Under the pieces are notes generated by a model. That model did no database searches, was not told where the DNA came from, and worked only from the letters and a program-made list of their open reading frames with translations. Shown here piece by piece: positions 55,517 through 64,000 of a DNA stretch of 64,000 nucleotides. The number at the start of each line of letters is the position of its first letter. Positions within the stretch are counted from its first letter, which is position 1. A program made the translations under genes and the position numbers. Source of the stretch: Pseudomonadota bacterium (GTDB taxonomy: Bacteria; Pseudomonadota; Gammaproteobacteria; Burkholderiales; Rhodocyclaceae). The DNA lies in contig JAFEDI010000103.1 in NCBI GenBank assembly GCA_018241725.1, positions 186,001-250,000 of the forward strand. The letters are read 5' to 3'.

Positions 55517-56194
55517 ATGACCACCACCACCGACGAAATCCTGCAGGACCGCCCGGATACGCCCTTCCTGGTGTGTGCCTTCTACACCGATACCTATGCG
55601 GCGGAAGCCGCCCAGCTGCGCGCATCCCTGGAGCGGACCGGCACCCCGTATTTCCTCAAGCGCTGTCCGAGCCGCGGCTACTGGGAGGCCAACACGCGCA
55701 TCAAGCCGGAGTTCCTGCGCGACTGCCTGCAGCGCTTCGCCGGGCGGGACGTCGTCTATCTGGATGCAGACTCGGTGGTGCGCTCCCCGCTGCGCCTGTT
55801 TTTCGATTTCGATGCAGATCTGGGCGTCTTCGTGGCGCCCGGCGACGGCGGCTTTTCCCACCGCTATCTGACCGGCACGCTCTACCTGCGCAATGGGCCG
55901 CCGACGCGGGCCTTTGTGGACGACTGGATCGCCGCCCAGGACGGCATGCTGCTCGGCGTGGACCAGGACAGCTTCACCGCCGCCATCGAGCGCCACCCGG
56001 CGTTGAGCATCGGACCGCTGCCGGAAAGCTATGTGAAGATCTTCGACCGCGGCACGGAGACGCCGGTGGTCGAGCATTTCCAGGCCAGCCGGCGGCACGT
56101 CAAGCTGCAGCGCGCCATCAAGAAAGTCCGTAACGTCGTGATCGGGGCCGGGCTGCTCGGCGGCCTGGCCTGGCTGGCGGCGCGCTGGTTCTAG
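55517..56194 (+). CDS. GT-A-like nucleotide-diphospho-sugar transferase with C-terminal membrane helix
   Basis: A 225-residue protein. FLVCAFYTDTYAAEAAQLRASL, VVYLDADSVVRSP (DxD-type metal site) and a terminal hydrophobic helix (NVVIGAGLLGGLAWLAARWF). The DxD motif and the neighbours point to a sugar transferase at the inner membrane. It starts five bases after the GT25 gene. Donor and acceptor unknown. Confidence 0.75.
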   Translation: MTTTTDEILQDRPDTPFLVCAFYTDTYAAEAAQLRASLERTGTPYFLKRCPSRGYWEANTRIKPEFLRDCLQRFAGRDVVYLDADSVVRSPLRLFFDFDADLGVFVAPGDGGFSHRYLTGTLYLRNGPPTRAFVDDWIAAQDGMLLGVDQDSFTAAIERHPALSIGPLPESYVKIFDRGTETPVVEHFQASRRHVKLQRAIKKVRNVVIGAGLLGGLAWLAARWF

Positions 56195-56274
56195 CGCGGT
56201 ACTGCAGTAGGGCTTCACGCCGCAGCGCGATCCTCTGGCATCATGCGCTCCCATCTGCGACACCGGACAAGCCG

Positions 56275-57021
56275 ATGAGCCGTATTCAGATCCTGATGTA
56301 TCACCGGGTGGGGCATTTCCCGCAGCGCATGCCCAGTCATCGCGCGCAGATCTGCCACCTGCCGCGTTTCAAGGCGCAGATGGCCATGCTGCGCCACTGC
56401 GGCTACTCGGTGGTGAGCCTGGATGCGGTGGCGGCTGGCCTGCGTGGCGAGCAAGCCTTGCCGCCGAAGCCGGTGGTGCTGACCTTCGATGATGCCTATG
56501 TGGATTTCCTCGAACAGGCTGCTCCGGTGCTGCAGGCCCATGGCTACCCGGCAACGGTTTACGCGGTGGCTGGCCTGCTCGGCAAGACGTCTGAATGGGT
56601 CGAGCCGGAAGGCCTGGTTCCGGCGCCGTTGATGAGCGCCGCCCAGCTGCGCGAGGTCCAGTCCATGGGCTTCACGGTGGGCTCCCATACGGTCAGCCAC
56701 CCGCGCCTGGCCCAGCTCGACACGCCGCGCATCGTCGAGGAAGTGACAGCCAGCAAACGCATGCTTGAGGACGTCCTCGGTGCGCCGGTGAGGCATTTCT
56801 GCTACCCCTACGGCAGCCATGACATCCGTGCCGTGGAGGCCGCCGCCGAAGCGGGCTACATGACCGGCACGACTTGCCAGCGCGGCCCGGCCACCGAGGC
56901 CGACGATCTGTTGAGCCTGCCCCGCAAGGCGGTGTCCCAGGGGCGCACGGCTCTCGGACTGTTCTGGATGATGTTTGCGAAAAACCGTACGCGCGGGCAG
57001 GCGATCCGCCGTCCCGTTTAG
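56275..57021 (+). CDS. Polysaccharide deacetylase (NodB domain), copy A
   Basis: A 248-residue soluble carbohydrate esterase 4 protein. Motifs: LMYHRVG, LTFDDAYVDF (metal-binding Asp) and GSHTVSHPRL (metal His pair), then FCYPYGSHD. A paralogue with the same arrangement lies at 60677-61417. It could deacetylate a sugar of the LPS or a carrier-linked intermediate. No signal peptide. Confidence 0.92.
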   Translation: MSRIQILMYHRVGHFPQRMPSHRAQICHLPRFKAQMAMLRHCGYSVVSLDAVAAGLRGEQALPPKPVVLTFDDAYVDFLEQAAPVLQAHGYPATVYAVAGLLGKTSEWVEPEGLVPAPLMSAAQLREVQSMGFTVGSHTVSHPRLAQLDTPRIVEEVTASKRMLEDVLGAPVRHFCYPYGSHDIRAVEAAAEAGYMTGTTCQRGPATEADDLLSLPRKAVSQGRTALGLFWMMFAKNRTRGQAIRRPV

Positions 57022-57194
57022 CGTCGGCCGGCGTGGATGGTGATACGGGGATCGTCGCAGCGGAAATCCGCCTGCGTCAGTAGCACGGCCTCATGGAAAC
57101 GGGTGCTCGTCATGCAGAGCTGCATTACCTTGACGGCCAGTTCCGGATTGCGGGTGTCGAGGCACAGCAGGCTGATCGAAGATAGGTCCAGCAT
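57018..57194 (-). pseudogene. Truncated 5' fragment of a DUF5672-like gene
   Basis: Read on the minus strand from 57194, the frame gives 58 residues: SSISLLCLDTRNPELAVKVM followed by LCMTSTRFHEAVLLTQ, which matches how I remember the start of DUF5672 family proteins (normally over 200 residues). It then ends at a stop that overlaps the deacetylase 3' end by four bases. The remainder of the gene is missing, so it looks like a remnant left by a rearrangement. Confidence 0.5.
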
Positions 57195-57481
57195 GGTTCG
57201 GGCCGGTACGACGCGGCCGTGTCGATGTATCAGCCCGATTTTTATACTGCGGCGCACAATGCCATCCACGGAACGCAGGCGCCGCTTACCGGCGTAGGGT
57301 GTTTTGCGGCAGAATGCGCGACGTCGACTTGGCCCGATGTCAGGCTGTTGGGTGCCTTTTCGCAGCCGTTTCCCCATCCTGTCCATCGCATCGTCACGCA
57401 CTTGTCGCATCTGATTTGTTCCGCACGGGGTCCTAACCACAGCCTTGCTCCGTTGGTGGCGGGAAAGGAATAAGGTCGCCC
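57195..57481. other. Intergenic region before waaC, no clear gene
   Basis: Together with the remnant, 460 bp separate the deacetylase from waaC. On the plus strand an 84-codon frame (57219-57473) starting MSMYQPDFYTAAHNAIHG is open but has no recognisable domain. No promoter or terminator is evident. Confidence 0.4.
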
Positions 57482-58537
57482 GTGAAACGCATCCTCATCA
57501 TCCGCAGCTCCGCCATCGGCGACGTGGTGTTCGCGTCCGCGCTGCCGGCGGCGATCCGCCGCACCCATCCGGACGCCCACATCGCCTGGCTGGTCGAGCC
57601 GGGCATCCACGAACTGCTGCTCGCCGACCCCAATATCGATGAGGTCATCACCTGGTCGAAGGGCGAGTGGGTCAAGCTGTGGAAGGATGGCCGCCGCCTC
57701 GAACTGTGGCGGCGCGTACGTCAGCTGCGGCGCGAGTTGCACGCCCGTCGCTTCGACACCGCGCTGGATCTGCAGGGCCTGCTGAAGAGCGGCTTCATCA
57801 CCTGGCTGTCGGGGGCGCCGCGACGCGTCGGGCTCGGCTCCAAGGAAGGCAGCCAGCTGCTGATGAGCGAGGTGATTCCACGCGGTGGCGAGCAGGCGCG
57901 CATCGGTTCCGAATACCAGTATCTGGCCCAGCAGCTGGGCCTCGACGCCGGCGCCTTCCTGCCAACGCTCCACGTCGATCCGGCCGCCGAAGCCGGCGTG
58001 CTCGGCAAGCTCGCCGGATATGGCCTGGAGTCCGGCCGTTACGCGGTGTTCGCGCCGTTCACGACGCGCCCGCAGAAGCACTGGTTCGAGGACGCCTGGC
58101 AGGCGCTGGCGCCGCAGCTGATCGCCGCCACCGGGCTGACCCCGGTGATCCTCGGCGGTCCGGCTGACGTCGAGGCGGCGGCGCGCATCGCGGCGGCCGA
58201 TCCGCGCATCGTCAATCTGGCCGGCCGCACCCGCCTGCCCGAGGCGGTCGCCGCCATTGCCCACGCGGCGCTGCTGATCGGCGTGGATACCGGCCTGACC
58301 CACATGGGCACCGCGCTGGCCCGCCCGACGGTGGCGATCTTCGGCTCCACCTGCCCCTATCAGGATACCGGCCGCCCCACCGGCAGCGTGATCTGGCTCG
58401 GTCTCGAATGCTCGCCGTGCCGGCGCCGTCCGACCTGTGGCGGCAAATTCACCTGCCTGCGCGACATTACGCCGGCAATGGTCCTCGACCGGGCCCAGGC
58501 CATGCTGGCCGCCCAGACTCAAGAAGCACGACCATGA
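57482..58537 (+). CDS. waaC: Lipopolysaccharide heptosyltransferase I
   Basis: A 351-residue GT9 enzyme that adds the first heptose to Kdo2-lipid A. MKRILIIRSSAIGDVVFASA is the family start, DTALDLQGLLKSGFITWLSG and LIGVDTGLTHMGTALARPTVAIFG follow. The extra CSPCRRRPTCGGKFTC Cys-rich segment near the C-terminus is common in waaC-like proteins of this group. The start is GTG at 57482 with AAGG upstream. Confidence 0.9.
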   Translation: MKRILIIRSSAIGDVVFASALPAAIRRTHPDAHIAWLVEPGIHELLLADPNIDEVITWSKGEWVKLWKDGRRLELWRRVRQLRRELHARRFDTALDLQGLLKSGFITWLSGAPRRVGLGSKEGSQLLMSEVIPRGGEQARIGSEYQYLAQQLGLDAGAFLPTLHVDPAAEAGVLGKLAGYGLESGRYAVFAPFTTRPQKHWFEDAWQALAPQLIAATGLTPVILGGPADVEAAARIAAADPRIVNLAGRTRLPEAVAAIAHAALLIGVDTGLTHMGTALARPTVAIFGSTCPYQDTGRPTGSVIWLGLECSPCRRRPTCGGKFTCLRDITPAMVLDRAQAMLAAQTQEARP

Positions 58538-59616
58538 AGATTCTGCACGTGGAAGCGGGCAAGCACATGTACGGTGGCGCCCGCCAGGTTCAGTACATCG
58601 CCGAGGGCCTTGCCGCCCGTGGTATCGAGACCCTGCTGGCTTGTCCGGCCGGCAGCGACATCGCTCACCGTCATCCGACCGGCGTGCGCCTGCTGGAGAT
58701 GAAGATGGGCGGCGACGGCGATGTCGGCCTGGCCTTCCGCCTGGCCAGGGTGATCCGCGCCGAGAAACCCGACCTGGTACATCTGCACAGCCGCCGCGGC
58801 GCCGACACCTGGGGTGCGCTGGCGGCGAAGATGGCTGGCGTGCCCTGCGTGCTGTCGCGCCGCGTGGACAACCCGGAATCCCGCTTGGCGGTGGCCCTCA
58901 AGTACCGGCTTTACGACCACGTGATCACCATCTCGGAAGGCATCCGCGAGGTGCTGCTGTCCGAAGGCCTGGCGCCCCACAAGGTCAGCTGCGTGCGCAG
59001 CGCGGTGGATGCGGCGCCCTTCCTGGTGCCGGTCGATCCGGAAGCCTTCCGCGCCGAGTTCCGCCTGCCGCAGGACGCGCTGGTGATCGGCGTGGTGGCC
59101 CAGATGATTTCGCGCAAGGGCCACCGCTACCTGTTCGCGGCATTGCCGGAGCTGGTCGAGCACTACCCCGAGCTGCAGGTGCTGGTCTTCGGCCAGGGGC
59201 CGCTGGAGGCCGAGCTGCGCGCCGACGTGGCGGCCCGCGGCCTTGGCGGCGCGGTGCACTTCGCCGGCTTCCGCCACGACCTGGCCCATTGGATCGGCGG
59301 GCTCGACCTGTTGGTCCACCCGGCTGAAATGGAAGGCCTCGGGGTATCCCTGCTGCAGGCCGCGGCGGCCGGCGTGCCGGTCATCACCAGCCGCGCCGGC
59401 GGCCTGCCGGAAGCCGTGCAGGACGGGGTGACCGGCATCCTGTGTCCGCCGGGCGACGTGCCGGCGCTGGCCGCGGCCATCGAGCGCCTGGTCGCCGATC
59501 CGGTCTTGCGCACCCAGTACGGCGAAGCCGGTCGGGAACGCATCCTCGCCGAGTTTTCCATCGACGGCATGGTCGAGGGCAACCTGGCCATCTATCGCAA
59601 GGTGCTCGGCCAGTGA
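58534..59616 (+). CDS. Glycosyltransferase family 4
   Basis: A 360-residue GT-B enzyme. KHMYGGARQVQYIAEGLAARG at the start, LVHLHSRRGADTWG and the E-x7-E retaining motif in HPAEMEGLGVSLLQAAAAGVPV. Probably transfers a hexose to the LPS core. It overlaps waaC by four bases. Confidence 0.92.
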   Translation: MKILHVEAGKHMYGGARQVQYIAEGLAARGIETLLACPAGSDIAHRHPTGVRLLEMKMGGDGDVGLAFRLARVIRAEKPDLVHLHSRRGADTWGALAAKMAGVPCVLSRRVDNPESRLAVALKYRLYDHVITISEGIREVLLSEGLAPHKVSCVRSAVDAAPFLVPVDPEAFRAEFRLPQDALVIGVVAQMISRKGHRYLFAALPELVEHYPELQVLVFGQGPLEAELRADVAARGLGGAVHFAGFRHDLAHWIGGLDLLVHPAEMEGLGVSLLQAAAAGVPVITSRAGGLPEAVQDGVTGILCPPGDVPALAAAIERLVADPVLRTQYGEAGRERILAEFSIDGMVEGNLAIYRKVLGQ

Positions 59617-60680
59617 AGATCGTCACCGTCCTGCGCAGCCTCAAGAGCGGCGGTGCCGAGCGCCACGCGCTGCAACTCATGCGCGGCCTGCGCGAGCGCG
59701 GCCATGAGGCGTTCTACGCCGGGCCGATGGCCGGCTGGCTCGGCCAGCAACTGCGCGCCGACGGTTTCGACGGCATCGACCTGCCGCTGGTCGGCATCTA
59801 CGACCTGCCGTCCACCGTGCGCCTGGCGCTGTACGCCCGCCGCATCGGCGCCGACCTGATCCACGGCCACTTGACCCGCGGCGCCTGGTACGCCGGCCTG
59901 GCCGCCAGGCTGGCCCGTCTACCCAACGTGGCGACCGCCCATTCGGACAACGCCGGCAAGCACTTCGGCCGTGCCGATCGCATCATTGCGGTGTCCCAGG
60001 CGGTGGCGAATTTCCTGCAACGCACCGGCTACGATCCGGCGCGCATCCGCATGGTCCACCACGGCATCGCCGACCTGGCCGCTGGCCTGCCGGCCGACGT
60101 GCGGGCGGCGACGCGGCGCGAACTCGGCGTTGCCGACGACGCCCCCTGCCTGCTGATGGCGGCCCGAATCGTCTCCGCCAAGGGGCACGACACCGCTTTG
60201 GCCGCGCTGGCGCGCCTCCGCGAGCGGCGCTGGACGCTGCTGCTGGCCGGCGACCACCACGGCGACCTCGGCCCGCAGGTCCAGGTCCAGGTGCGGGAGC
60301 TCGGCCTGGAGGGGCGGGTCCGTTTCCTCGGCCTGCGCGAAGACGTGCCGGCCCTGCTGGCGGCGTCCGACCTGTTGCTGGCGCCGTCGCGCCGGGAAGC
60401 CCTGTCGCTGACCCTGCTGGAGGCTTCCGCCTGCAGCCTGCCGATCGTCGCCAGCCAGGTGGGCGGCATCGGCGAGGTGGTGGAGGAGGGTGGCAGCGGC
60501 CATCTGGTGCCGCCCGACGATCCCGTCGCGCTGGCCGCCGCCATCGACGACCTACTCGGTGATCCGGCCCGGCGCGCCGCTTTCGGAGCCCGCGCGCGGC
60601 AGATCTTCGAGGGTGGCTTTACGGAGGACGCGATGTTCGAGCGCACGATTGCCGTCTATCGTGAGGCCTGCGGCCAATGA
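59613..60680 (+). CDS. Glycosyltransferase family 4
   Basis: A 355-residue GT-B enzyme related to its neighbour. LKSGGAERHALQLMRGLRERG, LIHGHLTRGAW and APSRREALSLTLLEASACSLPI carry the family pattern. GTG start at 59613 overlaps the previous stop (GTGA). Confidence 0.92.
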   Translation: MKIVTVLRSLKSGGAERHALQLMRGLRERGHEAFYAGPMAGWLGQQLRADGFDGIDLPLVGIYDLPSTVRLALYARRIGADLIHGHLTRGAWYAGLAARLARLPNVATAHSDNAGKHFGRADRIIAVSQAVANFLQRTGYDPARIRMVHHGIADLAAGLPADVRAATRRELGVADDAPCLLMAARIVSAKGHDTALAALARLRERRWTLLLAGDHHGDLGPQVQVQVRELGLEGRVRFLGLREDVPALLAASDLLLAPSRREALSLTLLEASACSLPIVASQVGGIGEVVEEGGSGHLVPPDDPVALAAAIDDLLGDPARRAAFGARARQIFEGGFTEDAMFERTIAVYREACGQ

Positions 60681-61417
60681 CGCGGGTGCAGATCCTGATG
60701 TACCACCGGGTCGGCGACTTCCCCGGCCGGGTCAAGGCCCATGGCGCGCTGTACTGCCATCTGCCGCGTTTCCGCGCGCAGATGCGGCTGTTCAAGCTGC
60801 TGGGCTATTCGGTGATCGGCCTCGACGACGCGGTGGCCGGCCTGCGCGGTGAAGGACCACTGCCGCCGCGGCCGCTGGTGCTGACCTTCGACGATGCCTA
60901 CGTGGATTTCCTGACCCATGCCGCGCCGGTGCTCAAGGAGCACGGCTACCCGGCGACGGTATATGCGGTGAGCGGGCTGATCGGCCAGACTTCCAGCTGG
61001 GATGCCGGCAAGGGGCCGGAGCCGGCGCCGTTGATGAACGCTGCCCAGTTGCGCGAGGCGCAGGATCTCGGCTTCACCATCGGCTCCCATTCCCGCAGCC
61101 ACCTGCGCCTCGCGGAACTGGGCACGGAGCGCATCGTCGACGAGCTGAATTCCAGCAAGACCGCGCTGGAAGACCTGCTCGGTCGGCGTGTGGACCATTT
61201 CTGCTACCCCTATGGCAGCCACGATCTGCGCTGCGTGGAGGCGGCCGCCGCGGCCGGTTACCTTAGCGGCACTACCTGCGAACGGGCCGCCGCGACGCCG
61301 AAGGATGACCTGCTGAGCCTGCCGCGCAAGGCCGTGTCGCGCGGCGACGACGTTTTCGGCGTGGCCTGGAAGCTGCTCGCAAAGAACACCCCCAAGCACC
61401 CGCCGATCCGCCGCTAG
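60677..61417 (+). CDS. Polysaccharide deacetylase (NodB domain), copy B
   Basis: A 246-residue paralogue of the protein at 56275. It shares LMYHRVGDFP, LTFDDAYVDFL, the GSHSRSHLRL metal site and SLPRKAVSRG. Overlaps the previous gene (ATGA) and closes the cluster. The two copies differ enough to have different acceptors. Confidence 0.92.
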   Translation: MTRVQILMYHRVGDFPGRVKAHGALYCHLPRFRAQMRLFKLLGYSVIGLDDAVAGLRGEGPLPPRPLVLTFDDAYVDFLTHAAPVLKEHGYPATVYAVSGLIGQTSSWDAGKGPEPAPLMNAAQLREAQDLGFTIGSHSRSHLRLAELGTERIVDELNSSKTALEDLLGRRVDHFCYPYGSHDLRCVEAAAAAGYLSGTTCERAAATPKDDLLSLPRKAVSRGDDVFGVAWKLLAKNTPKHPPIRR

Positions 61418-61427
61418 AACCGTCAGG

Positions 61428-62444
61428 CTATTCGTCGGTCCGCCGGAAGGCCCACCAGGCGGCGCCGACGGTGAAGCTGGCGATGATCGCCACGACGATC
61501 CAGAAGCCTTCCGGATGGTCGGCCAGCGGAATGCCGCCGACGTTCATGCCGAGCAGGCCGGCGATCATGTTGATCGGCAGCGCCAGCACGGTGACCATCG
61601 TCAGCACGAACACGCTGCGGTTGGTTTCCTCGGTAACCCGTGCAGCGACCTCTTCCTGCAGCAGCTTGATGCGTTCCTGCAGCGCACTCATGTCGGCCAG
61701 CACCGCCGAGAATTCTTCGGTCGAATGGCGCAGGTCCTGCAGATCGTCATCGGCGATCCAGAGTGGTGGCTGGTTGAGCAGGCGGAACAGGGCGCCCGGC
61801 TCCGGCGCCAGCAGGCGGCGCAGGCGCACCAGCACGCGGCGCAGGGAACCCAGCCGGGACCGGCTGCGCTGTCCACGTTCGGCGAGCATGGTGTCTTCCA
61901 CGTCGTCCACCTGGTCAGTTGCGGTGCGCACGATCTGCACCAGCACGTCGGCCTGGTCGCGCAACAGGTGGGTCAGCATGGCCACCGTGGAGTCGAAGGT
62001 CTCGCCCTGGCGCACTGCTTCGCGCAAGCGGTCGATGGTGCGCAGCGGCTGCAGGCGGGCGCTGATCACCGTGCGCTCGTCCAGGTACAGCCACAGCGTG
62101 GCGAGCTGCGACGGTTCGAAGTCGAATTCGTAGAGCACGTCGTTCACCACCGCGATCAGCGCGTCGTGGGCGTACTCGATACGCGTTGAGCGGGAACCCT
62201 CATGGAGTGCGTCGAAGAAGGCGTCCACCTCACCCAGGTGCTCGCGCAGCCAGCGCTCCGTGGCGGCATTGGCGAGGTTGAAATGCAGCCACGCGAAGGC
62301 GCCGTCAGGAGCGACCTCCGCGCCGCTCAGCCAGCGGGAGGCCCGCATCGTGTCGAGGGCTTCCCCGGCTGAGCCGGGGCGGAACAGGAAACCGGAGATC
62401 AGCCCCGAGCGGTCGGAGCCATAGGAGGCGTCGTTGGGCAGCAC
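61428..62444 (-). CDS. zntB: CorA-like magnesium/zinc transporter (ZntB type)
   Basis: A 338-residue protein with a soluble N-terminal domain and two C-terminal membrane helices. GMNVGGIP follows the first helix, as in ZntB rather than CorA (GMNFxxMP). It is convergent with the deacetylase gene, ten bases apart. Direction of zinc transport in ZntB is by uptake in recent work; CorA-type magnesium transport cannot be excluded. Confidence 0.9.
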   Translation of the reverse strand: MLPNDASYGSDRSGLISGFLFRPGSAGEALDTMRASRWLSGAEVAPDGAFAWLHFNLANAATERWLREHLGEVDAFFDALHEGSRSTRIEYAHDALIAVVNDVLYEFDFEPSQLATLWLYLDERTVISARLQPLRTIDRLREAVRQGETFDSTVAMLTHLLRDQADVLVQIVRTATDQVDDVEDTMLAERGQRSRSRLGSLRRVLVRLRRLLAPEPGALFRLLNQPPLWIADDDLQDLRHSTEEFSAVLADMSALQERIKLLQEEVAARVTEETNRSVFVLTMVTVLALPINMIAGLLGMNVGGIPLADHPEGFWIVVAIIASFTVGAAWWAFRRTDE

Positions 62445-62516
62445 GGTGGGTAGGCAGAAAGACCAGCCGGCGAGCCTAGCCGCCGAATGTCACGCCGCTG
62501 TGACAGTTGGCTGTCG

Positions 62517-63413
62517 TCAGCCTTTCGCGTGGGCGGCCAGTTCGGCCATCGCCTGATGGGCGATGTCGCGGCCGTCGAAGAAACCGGCCCGGCGTAGCAG
62601 GGGTTGCCAGCCGCGCCAGATCAGGGTCCGGCGGCGCTTCATCTCGATGACCCGCAGCGTGGGGCGCTTGGGCAGGCTGTTCCACGGCAGGGCGAGCCCC
62701 AGGCTGGCCTGCTCCGCGGCGAAGTTCTGCTGGTCGCGCAGCATCGACGGATAGACGGCGACCTGCGGCCGGTCGGCGCACAACAGTGCGAACACGTGGC
62801 TGGGGCCGGTATCGCCGCCGATGAAGAGGTCGGCGGCCAGCATTTCGGCCAGCATGCGCTCGAAGCTGCCGATGAACTGGGCCGAGGCCGGATTGAGCAC
62901 GACGACTTCGGCGCCGAGCCGGCGCAGTTCGTTGCACAGGGCGTCGGCATCCTTGCGGCGCCAGCGCCGGGCCAGGTTGTAGGGGGCGTCGTCGAGTACG
63001 TGGATGAGGATCCGCGGCCGGCCGGCCGGCGTCGCGGCGGCCAGCTCCCGTGCCTGGGCCGCGATGGCGGGGGGCAGCGTTTCGAAACGGCCGGCCTGGG
63101 GATGCGCGGCGAAGGCATTGGTGACGGTCAGCCACAGGTTGCCCATGTTCCATTCAGGCAGCGCGGCGGCGGCGATCTGCGCTTCGCTCCAGTCCACGAA
63201 GGTTTCGCCGAAATAGCGCGGCAGCGGGAAGTCCCGGGACAGGGCCGGGTGGTGGTCGATCAGCGCGAAGCGCTCACCGCTTTGCCGGTGGCGCTGCTGG
63301 GCCATCCAGGCACAGGCCATGCGGTCGCCGAGGCGCATGGTGCTGCAATCGACGAAGGCGGTGACCTGCCGCTTGTCGTCCGGTTCGTCCTGGCTTGGGT
63401 TAGGCGTCTGCAT
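62517..63413 (-). CDS. Glycosyltransferase family 9-like protein
   Basis: A 298-residue protein. ADLFIGGDTGPSHVFALLCAD near residue 195 is the GT9 sugar-nucleotide region. The N-terminal half is weakly conserved and lacks the R-x-S-x-x-G-D start of heptosyltransferases. It may add a sugar to LPS outside the main cluster. 72 bp before zntB on the same strand. Confidence 0.75.
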   Translation of the reverse strand: MQTPNPSQDEPDDKRQVTAFVDCSTMRLGDRMACAWMAQQRHRQSGERFALIDHHPALSRDFPLPRYFGETFVDWSEAQIAAAALPEWNMGNLWLTVTNAFAAHPQAGRFETLPPAIAAQARELAAATPAGRPRILIHVLDDAPYNLARRWRRKDADALCNELRRLGAEVVVLNPASAQFIGSFERMLAEMLAADLFIGGDTGPSHVFALLCADRPQVAVYPSMLRDQQNFAAEQASLGLALPWNSLPKRPTLRVIEMKRRRTLIWRGWQPLLRRAGFFDGRDIAHQAMAELAAHAKG

Positions 63414-63557
63414 GCCGCTGCGGTTCTCCTCGTCGACGCTGGGCCCGGCTCGGGCATCAGCGGAAAATGGCGCGAAAGTGTAACAGCCCAGGCAAATCCG
63501 GCCTTGCCCAATATGGCCGGCGAGCGGTGAACCCGTCCGCTCCGGGGCTGGACGGTG

Positions 63558-64000
63558 TCACCAGTACTGCGGATAGTGCTTGGCCCCGCGCAGGTTGTTG
63601 TACACCAGCGCAACGGCCACCAGCAGCAGGGCGCCGGCGAGGGTCGGGGTGAGCAGGAAGGACCAGCCGGGCGCGGTGAGGAAGACGATCACCGGGTTGG
63701 AGCCGGCCGGCGGATGTACGCAGCGTAGCGCCATCATGCCCATGATCGCCAGTGCCACCGCCAGTGCGGCGGCCCACCAGTGGGGGCCGAAGGCGGCCAG
63801 GCAGGCCAGGCCGACGAAGCTGCTCAGCGTATGGCCGACGACGACGTTGCGCGGCTGGGAGAATGGCACTTCGGGAAAGCCGAAGACCAGCACGCAGGAG
63901 GCGCCGAAGGAGCCCAGCAGCAGCGCCAGCGAGGCCTGTTCGGCGAGGCCGGCCACCACCGCGATGGCGAGGAAGCCGCCCAAGCCGGCCAGGGCGATGG
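63558..64000 (-). CDS. HPP family membrane protein (5' end outside window)
   Basis: The visible 147 residues contain VFGFPEVPFSQPRNVVVGH and CVHPPAGSNPVIVF, diagnostic of HPP family proteins, with four hydrophobic segments. The frame continues to the right edge. Members have been linked to nitrite transport in plants and cyanobacteria; here the role is unknown. Confidence 0.85.
   Translation of the reverse strand, partial: IALAGLGGFLAIAVVAGLAEQASLALLLGSFGASCVLVFGFPEVPFSQPRNVVVGHTLSSFVGLACLAAFGPHWWAAALAVALAIMGMMALRCVHPPAGSNPVIVFLTAPGWSFLLTPTLAGALLLVAVALVYNNLRGAKHYPQYW

Noticed and set aside
57219-57473. 84-codon plus-strand frame before waaC
   Set aside because: No recognisable domain or ribosome-binding site, and it overlaps the opposite-strand region next to a remnant gene; left as unexplained sequence.

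Overview
The window is a high-GC chromosomal segment of a Gram-negative bacterium, most likely a betaproteobacterium of the Rhodocyclales type. The evidence is an EarP rhamnosyltransferase next to an EF-P carrying Arg32, a complete atp operon headed by atpI, ubiquinone genes (ubiE, ubiJ), LPS inner-core and O-antigen genes, and a cobalamin salvage set. The genus is an inference from gene content and style only. I see no tRNA, rRNA, CRISPR array or insertion sequence.

Layout. 1-1530: a DMT permease and an orphan 89-codon gene, each preceded by one copy of an 81-bp AT-rich repeat that holds a perfect DnaA-box sequence. 1556-4900: earP, efp, yaeQ and a Tat-exported Fe superoxide dismutase. 4961-12690 (minus strand): a tightly packed seven-gene lipid operon of an ArsR-type regulator, Aas-like acyltransferase/acyl-ACP synthetase, lipoprotein, LplT-PlsC fusion, small membrane protein, degenerate Lgt homologue and a radical SAM protein resembling tetraether lipid synthase. 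I consider this the most interesting locus. 12774-19796: the atpIBEFHAGDC operon with a near-consensus promoter and a strong terminator.

19885-21793: ubiJ, ubiE and a DUF971 gene. 21960-24017: phoB-phoR. 24030-28004: a PilZ-like protein, a HIT protein, a YafJ-type amidotransferase and a sirtuin. 28067-31423: a SNF2 helicase with a SWIM finger and an AT-hook tail. 31497-40876: cobalamin locus. A cobalamin riboswitch precedes btuB, a BtuCD-like ABC pair, cobO and an hprA-like gene on the minus strand. cobU, a chagasin-like protein, cobT, cobS and cobC lie on the plus strand.

40930-46452: an acetyltransferase, an alpha/beta hydrolase, a GspC-like protein, and a pqiAABC set with PqiA split in two. 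46522-47151: a ClpP-like serine protease. 47340-61417: a long LPS/cell-surface glycan cluster (HldE with a decayed second domain, a DSP-like phosphatase, heptosyltransferases, MsbA, an O-antigen ligase, several glycosyltransferases and two paralogous NodB-type deacetylases), including a truncated DUF5672-like remnant. 61428-64000 (minus strand): ZntB/CorA transporter, a GT9-like protein and the start of an HPP-family membrane protein cut by the window edge.

Functional links visible here: EarP modifies EF-P; the Aas, LplT-PlsC, Lgt-like and radical SAM proteins all act on acyl or diacylglyceryl lipids; BtuB-BtuCD-CobO-CobU-CobT-CobS-CobC perform uptake, adenosylation and lower-ligand assembly of cobalamin; HldE, WaaC and MsbA build and export lipid A-core.
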